Of a stretch of DNA of 64,000 nt, positions 45,276-56,970 are shown one piece after another. The position numbers were made by a program, and so were the translations under genes. The notes under the pieces were generated by a model. That model had not been told where the DNA came from. It searched no databases and worked only from the letters and a program-made list of their open reading frames with translations. Numbering within the stretch: position 1 is the stretch's first letter; every line of letters starts with the position of its first letter. The DNA comes from Channallabes apus (taxonomy: Eukaryota > Chordata > Actinopteri > Siluriformes > Clariidae): assembly GCA_030522415.1 (NCBI GenBank), contig CM060114.1, positions 23,045,304 through 23,109,303 on the forward strand, read 5' to 3'.

Positions 45276-45297
45276 GACGAGAGAGTTACTCACCGGG
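45254..45297 (+). promoter_or_regulatory. Predicted -1 ribosomal frameshift signal (gag-pol)
   Basis: The slippery heptamer GGGAAAC (45254-45260) is in the correct phase (gag codons CCG GGA AAC). After a 7-nt spacer comes a perfect 9-bp stem, CCCGGTGAG with CTCACCGGG (45268-45276, 45289-45297), with a 12-nt loop. The gag TGA lies in the 5' strand of the stem. The pol frame is -1 to gag. The same heptamer is used by the mammalian sushi-derived gene PEG10. Confidence 0.85.
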
Positions 45298-48200
45298 TTC
45301 CCTCCAACTCTCTAACCTCACCACCAACACTTCTCGGCTCACAGTTCAGGTACATCTCCAGTTTGGCCACAAACGGGTTCGAAGTACAGCGTTCATCGAC
45401 TCCGGTGCCGCTGGTAACTTCATTGACTCTACTTTTGCCAAAGAACTGGGGATGGAAATCAAGGCATTATCCCAGCCAGTTCAGGTCACCTCTGTCGACG
45501 GTCGGCCCCTATCTTCCAGCCCTATCATCAACCAGACCCAACCCATCATGTTAATCATCGATCATCACAAAGAAAAAATCCAACTTCACCTCACCTCCAT
45601 CTCTTCTCCACCCATCATCCTCGGCTACCCTTGGCTTCTTCAGCATGACCCGCTCATCTCCTGGTCTCAACGCCGGATAATCCAGTTGGGTCCGACCTGT
45701 TCTGAACTTCGCCTACGGGCAACGGCTGGTACGTGTTCTAGGGAGTCCGAGGCTCCCGATGTCGACACCAACGCCATTCCAACTGACTACCGAGACCTGG
45801 CTGAAGTGTTCTGTAAGAGACGTGCTACTCACCTTCCACCTCATCGCCCATACGATCTGGCGATCGACCTTCAGCCGGGCTCCGCCCCCCCCCGGCCATC
45901 TCTACTCTCTATCAGCCACCGAGAACCAGGCGATGGAGGAATACGTCGCCAATGCACTCAGGCAGTGTACCATCCGACCATCCTCCTCGCCTGCCGCAGC
46001 GGGGTTCTTTTTCGTGAAGAAGAAAGGGGGCGAACTTCGTCCATGTGTCAACTATCGGGGGCTCAACAACATCACCATCAAAAATCGCCACCCATTGCAT
46101 CTTACCAACTCTGCCCTGGACGTCCTCTCTGGCGCCACCATCTTTACTAAGTTGGACCTTCGGAGCGCCTACAACTTGGTGCGCATCAGAGAGGGCGATG
46201 AGTGGAAGACGGCCTTCATCACCCCCACAGGACATTACGAAAGCCTGGTCATCCCATTTGGACTTTGTAACGCCCCTGCAGCTTTTCAACACTTCATTAA
46301 TGACACTTTAAGAGACGTGTTAGGATGTTGGGTTTTCGCTTACCTGGACGATATACTCATATACTCCCGTACAACTGAAGAACACGTTCGTCACGTCAGA
46401 GCGGTCCTTAAGAGACTGCTCGCCCACCAGCTGTACTGCAAGTTGGAAAAGTGCGCTTTTCACGAGCGCTCCACCACTTTCCTGGGTTCTGTCATCTCGT
46501 CCCAGGGTGTGGCCATGGACCCACAGAAGCTTGAGGTTGTGCGTCATTGGCCCCTACCCAAGACCCTCAAGCAACTTCAACGGTTTCTCGGGTTTGCGAA
46601 CTTCTATCGTCGCTTTATCCGGGGCTCCAGTACAGTTGCAGCACCATTAACCGCTCTGACACACCCATCTACCCACCCTTTCCCACTCACCTCTTCTGCT
46701 ATTTCCGCCTTCCAGGAATTATGCCGTCGTTTCACCACTGCACCCATCCTCCTTCATCCTGATACCAAGAAACCCTTCGTGGTGGAAGTGGACGCCTCGG
46801 ATGTGGGCGCTGGGGCTGTCCTATCTCAACGAGGTCCAGACCAGAAACTACACCCATGCTGTTTCTACTCCAAGAAATTTGACTCCACTCAGCAGCGATA
46901 CGGAGTAGGGGACCGCGAGCTGCTGGCCATAAAATGGGCCTTGGAGGAATGGCGTCACTGGCTCCAGAGCGCCAGCCATTGTCTGGACAGATCACCAAAA
47001 CCTAATTACCATCCGCAACCTCAAACAATTAAATCCCAGGCAGGCGCTGTGGGCACTGTTCTTCAAACAATATGACTTCCATCTCTCATACCGTTCGGGG
47101 TCAAAGAACATCAAAGCGGACGCGCTCTCCCGACAACACGAAGAGGACGCACCCCGGACGGACTCCCCGCCTGTCCTGCCACCACAAGAATCCTGGCACC
47201 AATACACTTGGACTTGGAAACGAGAGTTCGCCAGGTGCAGGCCGAGGAGCCCGCACCGGCAGGTGTGCCGCCTGGACGACTCTACGTTCCCCAAAACATG
47301 AGGAAGGAAGTACTTCTATGGGGCCATTCCTCACCACTGTCTGGACACCCTGGAAATCGGCACACCCAACTGTTTATCTGTCGCGCCTTTTGGTGGCCAT
47401 CCATGACGAGGGACATTGACGAGTTTGTCCAGGCGAGCCCATTGTGTGCCAGATCCAAAGACACCAACCAACCTTCGCCGGGGGATCTCCAACCATTACC
47501 CATCCCCCGCAGACCCTGGACACACATTGCCGTAGATTTCATCACGGGCCTGCCGGCCTCGGAAGGAAAAGACACCATTCTTACCATCGTGAATCGGTTC
47601 TCCAAGGCCGTGCACCTGGTGGCTCTCGCTGGACTCCCGTCAGCTAAAAGGACAGCCAAGCTGATATTAGAACATGTAGTCTGCTTGCATGGGTTCCCAA
47701 AAGACATCGTCTCGGACAGAGGGCCCCAGTTCACCGCCCGGTTCTGTAAGGCCTTCTGCCGTCTGATCAATTCCACCTGTAGTCTCTCCTCAGGATATCA
47801 TCCATAGACTAACGGTCAGACGGAACGGACCAACCAACAACTGGAGCGTTACCTAAGATGTTTTATCGCCGATCGACAAAGCTCCTGGGCTCGCTACCTC
47901 CTCTGGGCTGAACTGTCTCATAACCTGCACGTCTCTTCAGCTACCAACTTAAGCCCATTTGAGGTATGGCATGGTTTCCAACCTCCGATGTTCGAACATC
48001 AAGAACCGGAGGTTGACGTACCATCAGTCCAACAGTTGGTCCGCAGGTGTCGACGGCTGTGGAACAAGACGAACGCCGCCATCCAACGAGCCAACCAGCG
48101 CTACATCAACCAACATCGCCGTCGACACCCTCCGGGACGATTGTACAATGTAGGTGACAAGGTGTGGCTGTCCACAAAAAATCTACACCTTCATACTGAA

Positions 48201-48593
48201 TCTCGGAAGCTCTCCCCCAGGTATATCGAACCATACCGCATCACCCTACGAATCAATCCTGTCACGTACCGGCTCCGAGTCCTGCCTGCGGTGCTCCGAG
48301 TCCATCCGGTATTCCATACATCACAACTGAAACCCTTCACCACCTCTCCTATGGTTCCACCCCCTCTCCCTGCTCCTCCTCCCCGAATCATCGACGGTGG
48401 TCCTGCTTACACCGTACGTCGGATCCTCGACTCGCGACCTAGGGGCCGAGGCACCCAGTACCTGGTCGACTGGGAAGGCTACGGTCCCGAGGAACGATCT
48501 TGGATTCCGGTCCGGTTCATCCTTGACCCCGAGCTGATCAGGGACTACCGTCGTCGGGTATCCTCCACCCCAGGACCGTCGGGAGTCGGTCCT

Positions 48594-48607
48594 GGACAGT
48601 GGGGTAC
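48594..48607 (+). promoter_or_regulatory. Polypurine-tract-like sequence before the 3' LTR
   Basis: GGACAGTGGGGTAC directly precedes the LTR. The minus-strand element has GGACAGGGGGGTAC at the same place. The conserved G-rich position fits the plus-strand primer, although it is not purely purine. It lies inside the pol reading frame. Confidence 0.6.
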
Positions 48608-48983
48608 TGGCACACACACCCGTTTTGCGGCCGGCACTAGGACCCGGAAGTAGGACGGTCGCAAACCAGGAAGCATAAAATGAAACAAGATGGCGCTTCA
48701 CATCATTCTGTCATTGAGTTCGCCCATGTCGGTTCGGATCGTTTTCCTGCCATTTCATGAGTACTCACTTTTTTGGGTTATCTTTCTGATTCGAGTGTGT
48801 GTTTATAGGACGCGGGTTAAATTTTTGTTTTTCCCTTGCTCCCCTTCGGTGAGAGTCCTTAGATTAAATCGCGTGGTAATCCTGCCTTCTCGCTTGCTTC
48901 CACATTTGGGTTTACCATCCACGCTACAAAGGGCTAACCGCTATTGTGCTAGTCTTCTGGTCATCCCGGTTTGTTTCGTGACA
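48608..48983 (+). repeat. 3' LTR
   Basis: 376 bp, from TGGCACACACACCCG (first bases mutated from TGTCAC) to TTTCGTGACA. The self-primer here reads ATTCTGTCATT, one change from the 5' LTR. Confidence 0.92.
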
Positions 48984-48989
48984 AACACA

Positions 48990-50207
48990 AACAGTCCAAA
49001 ACACTGGAGTCTCTCTCTGTATCACCAGGATTTTTTTTGTGGTGCAGTCCTGGAAATCCTGGCACCCTTTAATCAGATGTTACAGATGTTACAGTCATGC
49101 ACCTGCACCAGTCAAATACAAATTTATCATATTTGTGTTCGCACTTAAACTTTTTTTTTATTCAAATTAATTAGCCGCCATAATCCTTTTAATGTTTTCA
49201 TAACATTGTTACAGTATATCACAACTTCCTTATCATTTGTTATTTTGCCTTTTTTATATACTGTAGCTGTGTTGTTCATTTCAGTTCTCCAATGCAAACG
49301 CTGTCATTTATTACCTTCCAGAACATTGCAGATTCCAAAGGAAGACAACAAATTTTTAATAGAACAACAGATAGCACAGAGAGTTACACTTTTTAATACA
49401 CACTGTTTTAGCCTGGGAAGTTTATTGTGTTTTCTTTGGTATTCTTTTGAGGTGCGATTTATTGGTGGTGTGTCAGAGCTTGCCACTAACAAATAAATCT
49501 AAGAAACATCACACATTAGGTGCTGTATTGGTTGATTTCAGCTGGGTATGTAGCTGGAAAAATATGAAATACCCCACATGTAACTGTATGTAATATACAG
49601 TATGTGCATCCTTTTTTATTACTTTTACTGCTCTTTTAAGAACCTTTTTAAGTTGTGCTCTGCTTTGGAAGTCTGAGCGTATAAAATTAAAACAAAGGCA
49701 AAAAGATCTTGCAAAAGTGTCACGATATAATACAGGTTCATCTCTCTGGTTTCAACAATACTTTTGGATTGTTATGAGCACCTTCAGAATGTACTCCTTC
49801 TGGGGTTTCATGCTATTGTGATTCTTCTGAGACATGATGTTTGACATCACACCTATTTGGGCCACAGGAAATGTTGTATAGGACAATCCTTTAACATTTC
49901 AATTTGGGCCACAGGAAATGTTGTATAGGACAATCCTTTAACATTTCAAGTAGTGCTATACAATATTAGCTAAAAGGTTTAGTGGGCACATTTACTCTCA
50001 GTTTTAACTGTTTAACCTGCAAAAACAGCTAGTGCCTGAACATGGAATTTAACCACATTATACAGAAAAATGGCAACCTGCATTGCATTTAGCTCAAGAA
50101 AATAATAAAGAGCTTCATAGATAGATAGATATTTACAGCCAAAACATGACTAATACCCCATCACGTTAATCTAGATGAACAGTGCGATTTAAGGTCATTT
50201 TAGACTA
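48990..50207. other. No gene; contains a 47-bp tandem duplication
   Basis: AT-rich. Nothing recognised except the tandem repeat at 49856-49949 and a short (GATA)n at 50118-50129. Confidence 0.4.
49856..49949 (+). repeat. 47-bp tandem duplication
   Basis: Two identical adjacent copies starting 'tttgggccacaggaaatgtt'. Perfect identity suggests a recent event. Confidence 0.95.
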
Positions 50208-50370
50208 GAGCTCCATCCATCCATCCATTTTCTTCCACTTATACGAGGTCGGGTCGCGGGGGCAGCTGCTTCAGCAGAGACTACCCTCTTCCTGGCCACT
50301 TCTTCCAGCTCTTCCGGGGGGATCCCAAGGCATTCCCAGGCCAGCCGAGAGACATAGTAATTAGACTTTT
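50208..50370 (-). mobile_element. Rex3/RTE-type LINE 3' end
   Basis: Inverse orientation: (ATCC)n followed by 'attttcttccacttatacga', 'gggtcgcgggggcagctgct' and 'ggggggatcccaaggcattc'. This order is typical of fish Rex3 3' ends. Confidence 0.75.
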
Positions 50371-50889
50371 ATTTTTGTGCAGTGTGAGGGTGTTTGTAAT
50401 CGTTAATTAATCAAAGCAACAGTTTCCTAACAATTTACAATTAAGCCATTGGACATTTAATATTTGCTTGGTTTAACAAACTGAATTTACAAATTTTAGA
50501 TCAAAATATTTAGATAATCATTTACACCTTTCAGCAATTTATGTTATATTGTGAGGGTTCTCCACTAGAGGGCAGTGCGCCCGGAGTCTTGTTTTTAGTT
50601 TTTGTTTGTAGACTCCAGTAGGCTTAGCCTCTAGTCGGATTTGCCGCTAGTGGCTTTAGCCTCTAGTCGGGTTAACCTCTAGTATGGATTAGCCTCTTGT
50701 GCGCCTAGCTTCTTGTCTGTGTGAGTTCCCATGTAGGTTCAGTTATTAATCAGATTAGATACTAACCTTATTAGTTACTAACCCGGTTAGGTCATCATCC
50801 AAGTCTACAATAACCAGATTAGCTACTAGCCCCACTAACTACTAAGTAACTAACTAACCCGTTCAGTTATTAGTCTCTCCCATCGTAGT

Positions 50890-51003
50890 CTCGTCTTTTT
50901 TCTAGTCTTGTTTTGTCCCCAGTCTCGTCCCGTCTCTAGGCTTGTTTTGTCCCCAGTCTCGTCCCTTCTCTAGTCTTGTTTTGTCCCCAGTCTCGTCTGT
51001 GTT
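50890..51003 (+). repeat. ~43-bp tandem repeat, about three copies
   Basis: Units contain 'cttgttttgtccccagtctc' and 'gtccc-tctctag'. The array lies inside the LTR-like block. Confidence 0.85.
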
Positions 51004-51080
51004 TAGGTTCAGCTCCATGGGTTTTGTCCCGCTCTTAGCGTTTGTCCCGATCTTCAGCATTGGTTACGCTAAATAGCCTA

Positions 51081-52997
51081 CAGTGGTTACCCAATCGGAA
51101 TGGTTATTACCGTCGCGCTCACCACCGTGTGAAGACGACAGCGGCCAAAATAAATCAGTTGCATTTCAAAGTCATTCGTAAAATGGCTGCCAGGTGGCGC
51201 AAAGTGACATTTTTACTCGCCGCAGTAAATACAATAGTGATGGTAATTTCCACATGAGTACTTTACACAACAAACATGAAAAATCTGAACCAGAGCTATT
51301 GATATGTACTTTACAATAATGAGTAAAAAAAGCATTGGTTAAATGCTGTTTAGATCAAGCTCACTAGCTGACAATTTTATTTGTACAAAGTATGAACTTT
51401 TATATAGCGTATCTCTGTATCTGTTTATTGTTATTTAAGTTCTGGGTTATTTCAGGTACTTTAAACACATTGTTGGGTTGCTCATGTTGGTTCATATGAG
51501 ATGTAGTGAGTCATTGACGAACACCTGGTTGGGTTATTTTGACTTTATTCATTTTGGTTTATTCATTTTTCTTTCGTTTCTCCAAATGGCAGCCTGCAAA
51601 ATGTTCGAAATATTACTGTTATTGTGTCACAGGTGTAGTTTTAAAAGTTGTTTAGGCAGGAATGCGTGTGTATACAGCTCAAAACCTCCATCAGTTATTA
51701 AAGATAGAATGATACTCTGACAGAGCCATAAGAACAAGGCAGCTGGAACACCTAAAACAGATGCAGGATTATTTTTTATAATCTAAATAAAAATGCTTTT
51801 CTAATCGTGGGCTACTTACAGTTTTGTAAATTCGTTTAATGTTTAACTTGTATTTCATAAGGGTTTTCCAGCGGTGGTACAGCGCAACGGGGGTCATTAT
51901 TTACTATTAAAGAAAATTATGATCTGCCACGGCGTGCACCTGTGATGGGCGTGCGCCCAAATCTACTATTGCTACTCGCTCAATCCATAGTCTCCCTGAA
52001 TAGGCGGCAAAGGGATGGAGCCGCCTATTCATGCCTGCTAGCGATAATTAATGTTAATATGATCTCGGGCTTGCTCCACATTATAAAAGCAAGGCGTGGA
52101 GTTTAGTCCGAGGTCCGGGACTATGTGGTGTGGTGGAGAATAGGAGAGTGGGGCGATGTGACTTTAAACAAGGACACTGGAATTTCGGCCTTTGATCCCC
52201 GTGCTGACGAGGGAGCGTGCAGGAGCGCTGCCTCCGCATGCTCCGTTCAGCCACTTATCGTCAGCTGTGTGCCCGCATGCCAGTGTGGCACAGCCCCCGG
52301 AACTACACATGCACAACCATTCTTTCCATTCTCCCGCCTTCAACCCTTTCCTTCCCCATTTTACCTAAATAAATTACCCTTTTCCCGTAAGACCTCGCCT
52401 TGTGTCTGTGCTTTATGGTGCCGCCCGTGCAACATGGGTCAAACCCATTACAGATCCAAACAGCCTACTGCATTTCATTCTTATAATAACGCAAAAACAC
52501 AAGCAGGGCTCAATGACCGGCATCTGCTGATGCAGTAGAACGTCCTGACAATGTTATAATTTTATGGTCATTTATTTCAGTTAATAAATCTACTATAAAT
52601 TTAAAGAACACAAGAAATAAGATGACACAAAACCCTACACGCTTCTTTTTAAATTACAAGTGATAAAATCTAAAGGCTCACTGTGTTAACATTTATTGTG
52701 CTTAAATTTGATCCTAATAAAATTTGATTTAATTTGAATTCTACATTTGTACTGTAATTTTAGTAATGTGATTATGAATTCGTTTAACTACAGTGTTTCA
52801 CTTGATTTTATCCGCTACTACGTGCAGTCCTAAAGGAGCGCGCCTCATTAATCCTGCAGAGAATGAACTAAGGCATGAGGCGTCAGTCTGTAGTTATATA
52901 GCGCCACTCAGTGGTAAAAGCCAGCAAACGCACAAACCCAAATGCTGCTGCCGAGCGCCGCGACGGTAAAACCAACGCTCCGATTAGGTAACCACTG
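51081..52997. mobile_element. 1.9-kb relative of the 7-kb TA transposon
   Basis: Ends CAGTGGTTACCCAATCGGAA and, inverted, CAGTGGTTACCTAATCGGAG, flanked by TA (51079-51080, 52998-52999). About 250 bp at the left (e.g. 'aaataaatcagttgcatttc', 'atggctgccaggtggcgcaa') and about 400 bp at the right match the ends of the 7-kb element. The middle differs and carries a solo LTR. No transposase. Confidence 0.88.
51925..52452 (+). mobile_element. Solo LTR inside the 1.9-kb transposon, GATC duplication
   Basis: 528 bp from TGCCACGGCGTGCACC to AAACCCATTACA, flanked by GATC (51921-51924, 52453-52456). A TATA-like 'ttataaaagcaag' lies at 52082 and an AATAAA at 52367. It is related to the fragment at 5340-5563. 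The 137-codon open frame inside is not a recognised protein. Confidence 0.65.
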
Positions 52998-53229
52998 TAT
53001 GTTTAGCTCCCTGAGTATGTTTAGCTAAAGAGACTTTATTTAGCTCTCTGAGTACGATTAGCTAAAGAGACTTTGTTTAGCTCTAAACTCTGTGTTTATA
53101 GTTTCTTTGTTGGTTTTGTTTAGCTCTTATTTTGTTTGTTAAAAAAGACCCTGTTTACCATCATTCCCTCTGTGCCTATGCCTGCCCTTAGCCCACGGCA
53201 GTAACATCAGGCCATATACCATCCCATTC

Positions 53230-54010
53230 ATGACATAAATGTTGTATTTCAGTCAAAAAGTAAATATCAATCTTTAAATGGAGGTTTAAGTCTGGGCTCT
53301 GACTAGGCCATGCATTCACCTTTTTCTCTTTCAACCACTGTGTGTTCAGTTTTGCTGTGTGCTTTGGGCCATTGTCATGTTAGAAGATAAACTTTCTTCC
53401 CATTGACAACTTTCTGACAGAGGGCAGCAAATCTGATGATATTTTGCCCCAACCATTTTTCTTCTGCCCTAACAAATGTTCCAGTTCCTGCTGCAGATAA
53501 ACACCCCTATAACAGAATATTACCACGAGGATTGTCTGTATTGTATTCCTGCTGGACATACAGTGTCATTTGGTGTTGTGGCCAATACTTAAATTTTAGT
53601 CTCATCTGACCACCCCTGCTTTTGCAAAGCTCAGTCATGACTGCTTGTGGCCTTTCTTGAAGAGTGGCTTTTTTTCTTGTAACCTTCCCATACAAGGAAC
53701 ATTTGTAGAGAACGTGTGATATTGTCACATGCACACAATGACCACTCTGTAGTCTCTCTGACCAGTTTCCTCCTGGCTCTTTCATCTAGTTTAGAGCAAC
53801 GGTTGCAAATACGACTGAAATACAGCCTACATTTCCAAAGCACCAAAGGGTATTTTAAAGGGGGGGGGGGGGGTACTTTTACTTTGTGTGTCTTTATAGC
53901 TATGAGTTAAATACCTGCTTAAGTGGATTTCATCTCATCCCAAAGCTTCCCATGGTTAATGTAATTGAAGTAATGGTTCTGCGCAGGCCACTCAATTTCT
54001 TCTACTCCAA
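53230..54010 (-). pseudogene. Ancient Tc1/mariner-like transposase relic
   Basis: On the minus strand, phrases typical of Tc1 transposase DNA remain. 'catggcctagtcagagccca' corresponds to the W-SQSPDL block, and 'gtggtcagatgagactaaaa' near 53610 to the WSDETK block. 'gggccattgtcatgtt' (plus strand) corresponds to the QDNDP block. Many stops and indels are present, and no terminal repeats were found. A G run sits at 53860. Confidence 0.5.
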
Positions 54011-54026
54011 CTTTAGCAGACAACTT

Positions 54027-54055
54027 TATTATTATTATTATTGTTAATATTATTA

Positions 54056-54090
<35 letters not shown>
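54027..54090. repeat. (TTA)n microsatellite
   Basis: About 20 units immediately before the Harbinger insertion. Confidence 0.95.
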
Positions 54091-54378
54091 AATCCTGGGG
54101 GGTGTTCCAGAAAGCAGGTTATGTGACATACCCAGATAAGTTTGAGGGTAAGTTAGTGGATAACCTCAACTTTCGGTTCCAAAAACGGAGGTAACTTTCT
54201 GGGTATGTATGTAACCATTGCAACTTACCCTCTGAAGATAGCCTGCTCGGTTGCAGGTTATGTTCCAGGGTAAGTTTGTTTCAGAAGGTTATTCAGCATG
54301 CTGCTCCCCTTTTGATGAGAATCCCGTGGACGTGGAGGCACAAATTATACAAGGTTTTTTTTCGCCGGGAGAGAGTTA

Positions 54379-55986
54379 CAGTGGTGTGAAAAACTATTTG
54401 CCCCCCTCCTGATTTCTTATTCTTTTGCATGTTTGTCACACAAAATGTTTCTGATCATCAAACACATTTAACTATTAGTCAAAGATAACACAAGTAAACA
54501 CAAAATGCAGTTTTTAAATGAGGGGTTTTATTATTTAGGGAGAAAAAAAATCCAAACCTACATGGCCCTGTGTGAAAAAGTAATTGCCCCCTGAACCTAA
54601 TAACTGGTTGGGCCACCCTTAGCAGCAATAACTGCAATCAAGCGTTTGCGATAACTTGCAACAAGTCTTTTACAGTGCTCTGGAGGAATTTTGACCCACT
54701 CATCTTTGCAGAATTGTTGTAATTCAGCTTTATTTGAGGGTTTTCTAGCATGAACCGCCTTTTTAAGGTCATGCCACAACATCTCAATAGGATTCAGGTC
54801 AGGACTTTGACTAGGCCACTCCAAAGTCTTCATTTTGTTTTTCTTCAGCCATTCAGAGGTGGATTTGCTGGTGTGTTTTGGGTCATTGTCCTGCTGCAGC
54901 ACCCAAGATCGCTTCAGCTTGAGTTGACGAACAGATGGCCGGACATTCTCCTTCAGGATTTTCTGGTAGAGAGTAGAATTCATGGTTCCATCTATCACAG
55001 CAAGCCTTCCAGGTCCTGAAGCAGCAAAACACCCCCAAACCATCACACAACCACCACCATATTTGACTGTTGGTATGATGTTCTTTTTCTGAAATGCTGT
55101 GTTACTTTTACGGCAGATGTAACGGGACATGCACCTTCCAAAAAGTTCAACTTTTGTCTCGTCGGTCCACAAGGTATTTTCCCAAAAGTCTTGGCAATCA
55201 TTGAGATGTTTTTTAGCAAAATTGAGACGAGCCTTAATGTTCTTTTTGCTTAAAAGTGATTTGCGCCTTGGAAATCTGCCATGCAGGCCGTTTTTGCCCA
55301 GTCTCTTGAGTCTGAACACTGACCTTAATTGAGGCAAGTGAGGCCTGCAGTTCTTTAGATGTTGTCCTGGGGTCTTTTGTGGCCTCTCGGATGAGTTGTC
55401 TCTGCGCTCTTGGGGTAATTTTGGTCTGCCGGCCACTCCTGGGAAGGTTCACCACTGTTCCATGTTTTTGCCATTTGTGGATAATGGCTCTCACTGTGGT
55501 TCGCTGGAGTCCCAAAGCTTTAGAAATGGCTTTATAACCTTTACCAGACTGATAGATCTCAATTACTTTTGTTCTCATTTGTTCCTGAATTTCTTTGGAT
55601 CTTGGCATGATGTCTAGCTTTTGAGGTGCTTTTGGTCTACTTCTCTGTGTCAGGTAGCTCCTATTTAAGTGATTTCTTGATTGAAACAGGTGTGGCAGTA
55701 ATCAGGCCTGGGGGTGACTACAGAAATTGAGCTCAGGTGTGATAAACCACAGTTAAGTTATTTTTTAACAAGGGGGGCAATCACTTTTTCACACAGGGCC
55801 ATGTAGATTTGGAGTTTTTTTCTCCCTTAATAACGTAAACCTTCATTTAAAAACTGCATTTTGTGTTCAATTATGTTATCTTTGACTAATAGTTAACGGT
55901 TTTTGATGAGCAGAGACATTTAAGTGTGACAAACATGCAAAAGAATAAGAAATCAGGAAGGGGGCAAATAGTTTTTCACACCACTG
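54379..55986 (-). mobile_element. Tc1-type transposon inside HARBI1 exon
   Basis: Flanked by TA (54377-54378, 55987-55988). Terminal repeats of about 215 bp start CAGTGGTGTGAAAAACTATT with an inner direct repeat (gtgtgaaaaagtaattgccc). Nearly identical to the copy at 59527-61147. It inserted into the HARBI1 coding exon. Confidence 0.95.
54597..55608 (-). pseudogene. Tc1 transposase, one small deletion
   Basis: ATG at 55608: MPRSKEIQEQMRTKVIEIYQ starts the paired-like DNA-binding region, followed by LPRSGRQTKITPRAQR. The frame shifts near 55305-55312, where this copy lacks about 11 nt that the copy at 59527 retains (the HDSTIRKR region). The rest is open: catalytic Asp in LWTDETKVELFG, Asp in [12 protein letters not shown] and Glu in [11 protein letters not shown] (DD34E), ending at 54597. 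Length fits the roughly 340-residue family. It needs only this one repair to be full length, and the triad is intact. Confidence 0.93.
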
Positions 55987-56394
55987 TATAAGACCTCGTA
56001 TTGATGTTTTTTCATTTCCTAATGATTATTAGAAAGAGTTTTATTGGTTTTCAATGGAATCGTTAATTTACTTAACACATCTCTTGAAACCGCATATTGC
56101 AAATGTCACAAATGGCGGGTCTGCGCTTAGTAAACATTCCGTGCATAGCACTTCGATTTTTTGCGTCTGGGCATTTTTTGTACAACGTGGGCGATGCAGA
56201 GCATGTGGGAAAGGCAACTGTATGTCTGGCACTTAAACACTTCTTACACACATGTGTACAGTTCCCTGGACATAAACCTCTGCGTGGCATTAAAGAGGAA
56301 TTCCACAGAGTGGCACAGGTTTGTCCTTTGTAGTAAAATCGATGACGCATGTAGTCATACTATTTATATCTACTGTATACATGTATTCATCCTG

Positions 56395-56421
56395 CGCACA
56401 CACACACACACACACACACAC
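56395..56421. repeat. (CA)n microsatellite in a HARBI1 intron
   Basis: About 13 CA units just before the acceptor of the exon starting at 56442. Confidence 0.9.
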
Positions 56422-56611
56422 TTGATCCTTCCATATTGTAGTATATGACTTTCCAAATGTAATTGGGTGCATTGATGGCACCCACATTCCTATTAAAGCT
56501 CCTTCAATAAATGAGGGAGACTATGTTAATAGGAAATCTATTCATAGTATCAATGTACAGGTAACAACTTAATTTTGTGTGCTTAATTTTTTGCCTTGTT
56601 AAAATCATTAA

Positions 56612-56970
56612 GGCGGCGCGGTGGTGTAGTGGTTAGCACTGTCGCCTTGTACCTCCGGGGCCCAGGGTTCGATTCCCCGGCCAGGCTCGATTCCCGTCTC
56701 TGTGTGCATGGAGTTTGCATGGTCTCCCAGTGCTTGGTGGGTTTCCTCCGGGTACTCCGGTTTCCTCTACAGTCCAAAGATATGCAGGTTAGGGTAATTG
56801 GCGTTCCTAAATTGCCCGTAGTGTGTGAGTGTGTGTATGTGTGTGTGCCCTGCGATGGATTGGCACCCTGTCCAGGGTGTACCCCGCCTAGTGCCCGAAG
56901 TCTCCTGGGATAGGCTCCAGGTCCCCCACGACCCTGAACACAGGATTAAGCGGTATAGAAAATAAATGAA
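56612..56970 (+). mobile_element. V-SINE, full-length, with 12-bp target duplication
   Basis: The tRNA-derived head GGCGGCGCGGTGGTGTAGTG has an A-box-like region and a B-box-like GGTTCGATTCCC, then the conserved V domain and a tail ending 'aagcggtatagaaaataaat'. It is flanked by TAAAATCATTAA (56600-56611, 56971-56982). It sits in the HARBI1 intron and is the best copy in the window. Confidence 0.92.

Larger units (their letters stand above)
45254..48653 (+). pseudogene. Pol polyprotein, broken
   Basis: Domains in order: aspartic protease with FIDSGAAGNFI (about 45390-45430); reverse transcriptase with [21 protein letters not shown] and the YLDDILIYS active site (about 46340-46370); RNase H ([22 protein letters not shown]); integrase (H-H region near 47320, AVDFITG, SDRGPQF, GQTERTN); GPY-like module; chromodomain (YLVDWEGYG near 48460). 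Breaks: frame change at the nine-C run 45885-45893, near 46965-46985 and between about 47150 and 47208; a TAG at 47805-47807. The first zinc-site Cys of integrase is replaced by Ser (ASPLCARSK). The frame ends at 48653, 46 nt into the 3' LTR. Confidence 0.93.
43856..48983 (+). mobile_element. Tf1/sushi-group Gypsy retrotransposon (chromovirus)
   Basis: A full-length element: 5' LTR 43856-44229, gag, pol with protease, reverse transcriptase, RNase H, integrase and chromodomain, and 3' LTR 48608-48983. It is flanked by identical AACAC (43851-43855, 48984-48988). The LTRs differ at about 15 sites plus a 2-nt gap by eye, so the insertion is not very recent. Gag is intact; pol has several breaks. 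No envelope gene is present. A second, related element lies at the right edge on the minus strand. Confidence 0.95.
50550..53195 (+). mobile_element. LTR-like block related to 40295-41274, split by a DNA transposon
   Basis: Starts TGTGAGGGTTCTCCACTAGA like the solo LTR at 40295. It has the same style of 'agcctctagtcgg'/'gtttagctc' short repeats, interrupted at 51079 and resuming at 53000. The right end (near 'ggcagtaaca', 53195) is uncertain and I found no matching target duplication. Confidence 0.5.

Noticed and set aside
50550..53195. Complete LTR with target duplication
   Set aside because: The left end resembles the solo LTR at 40295, but the right end is unclear and no matching 5-bp flanks were found, so only an LTR-like block is claimed.
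54750..55332. Plus-strand frames antisense to Tc1 transposase
   Set aside because: Shadows of the conserved minus-strand transposase; the same shadows recur in the second copy.
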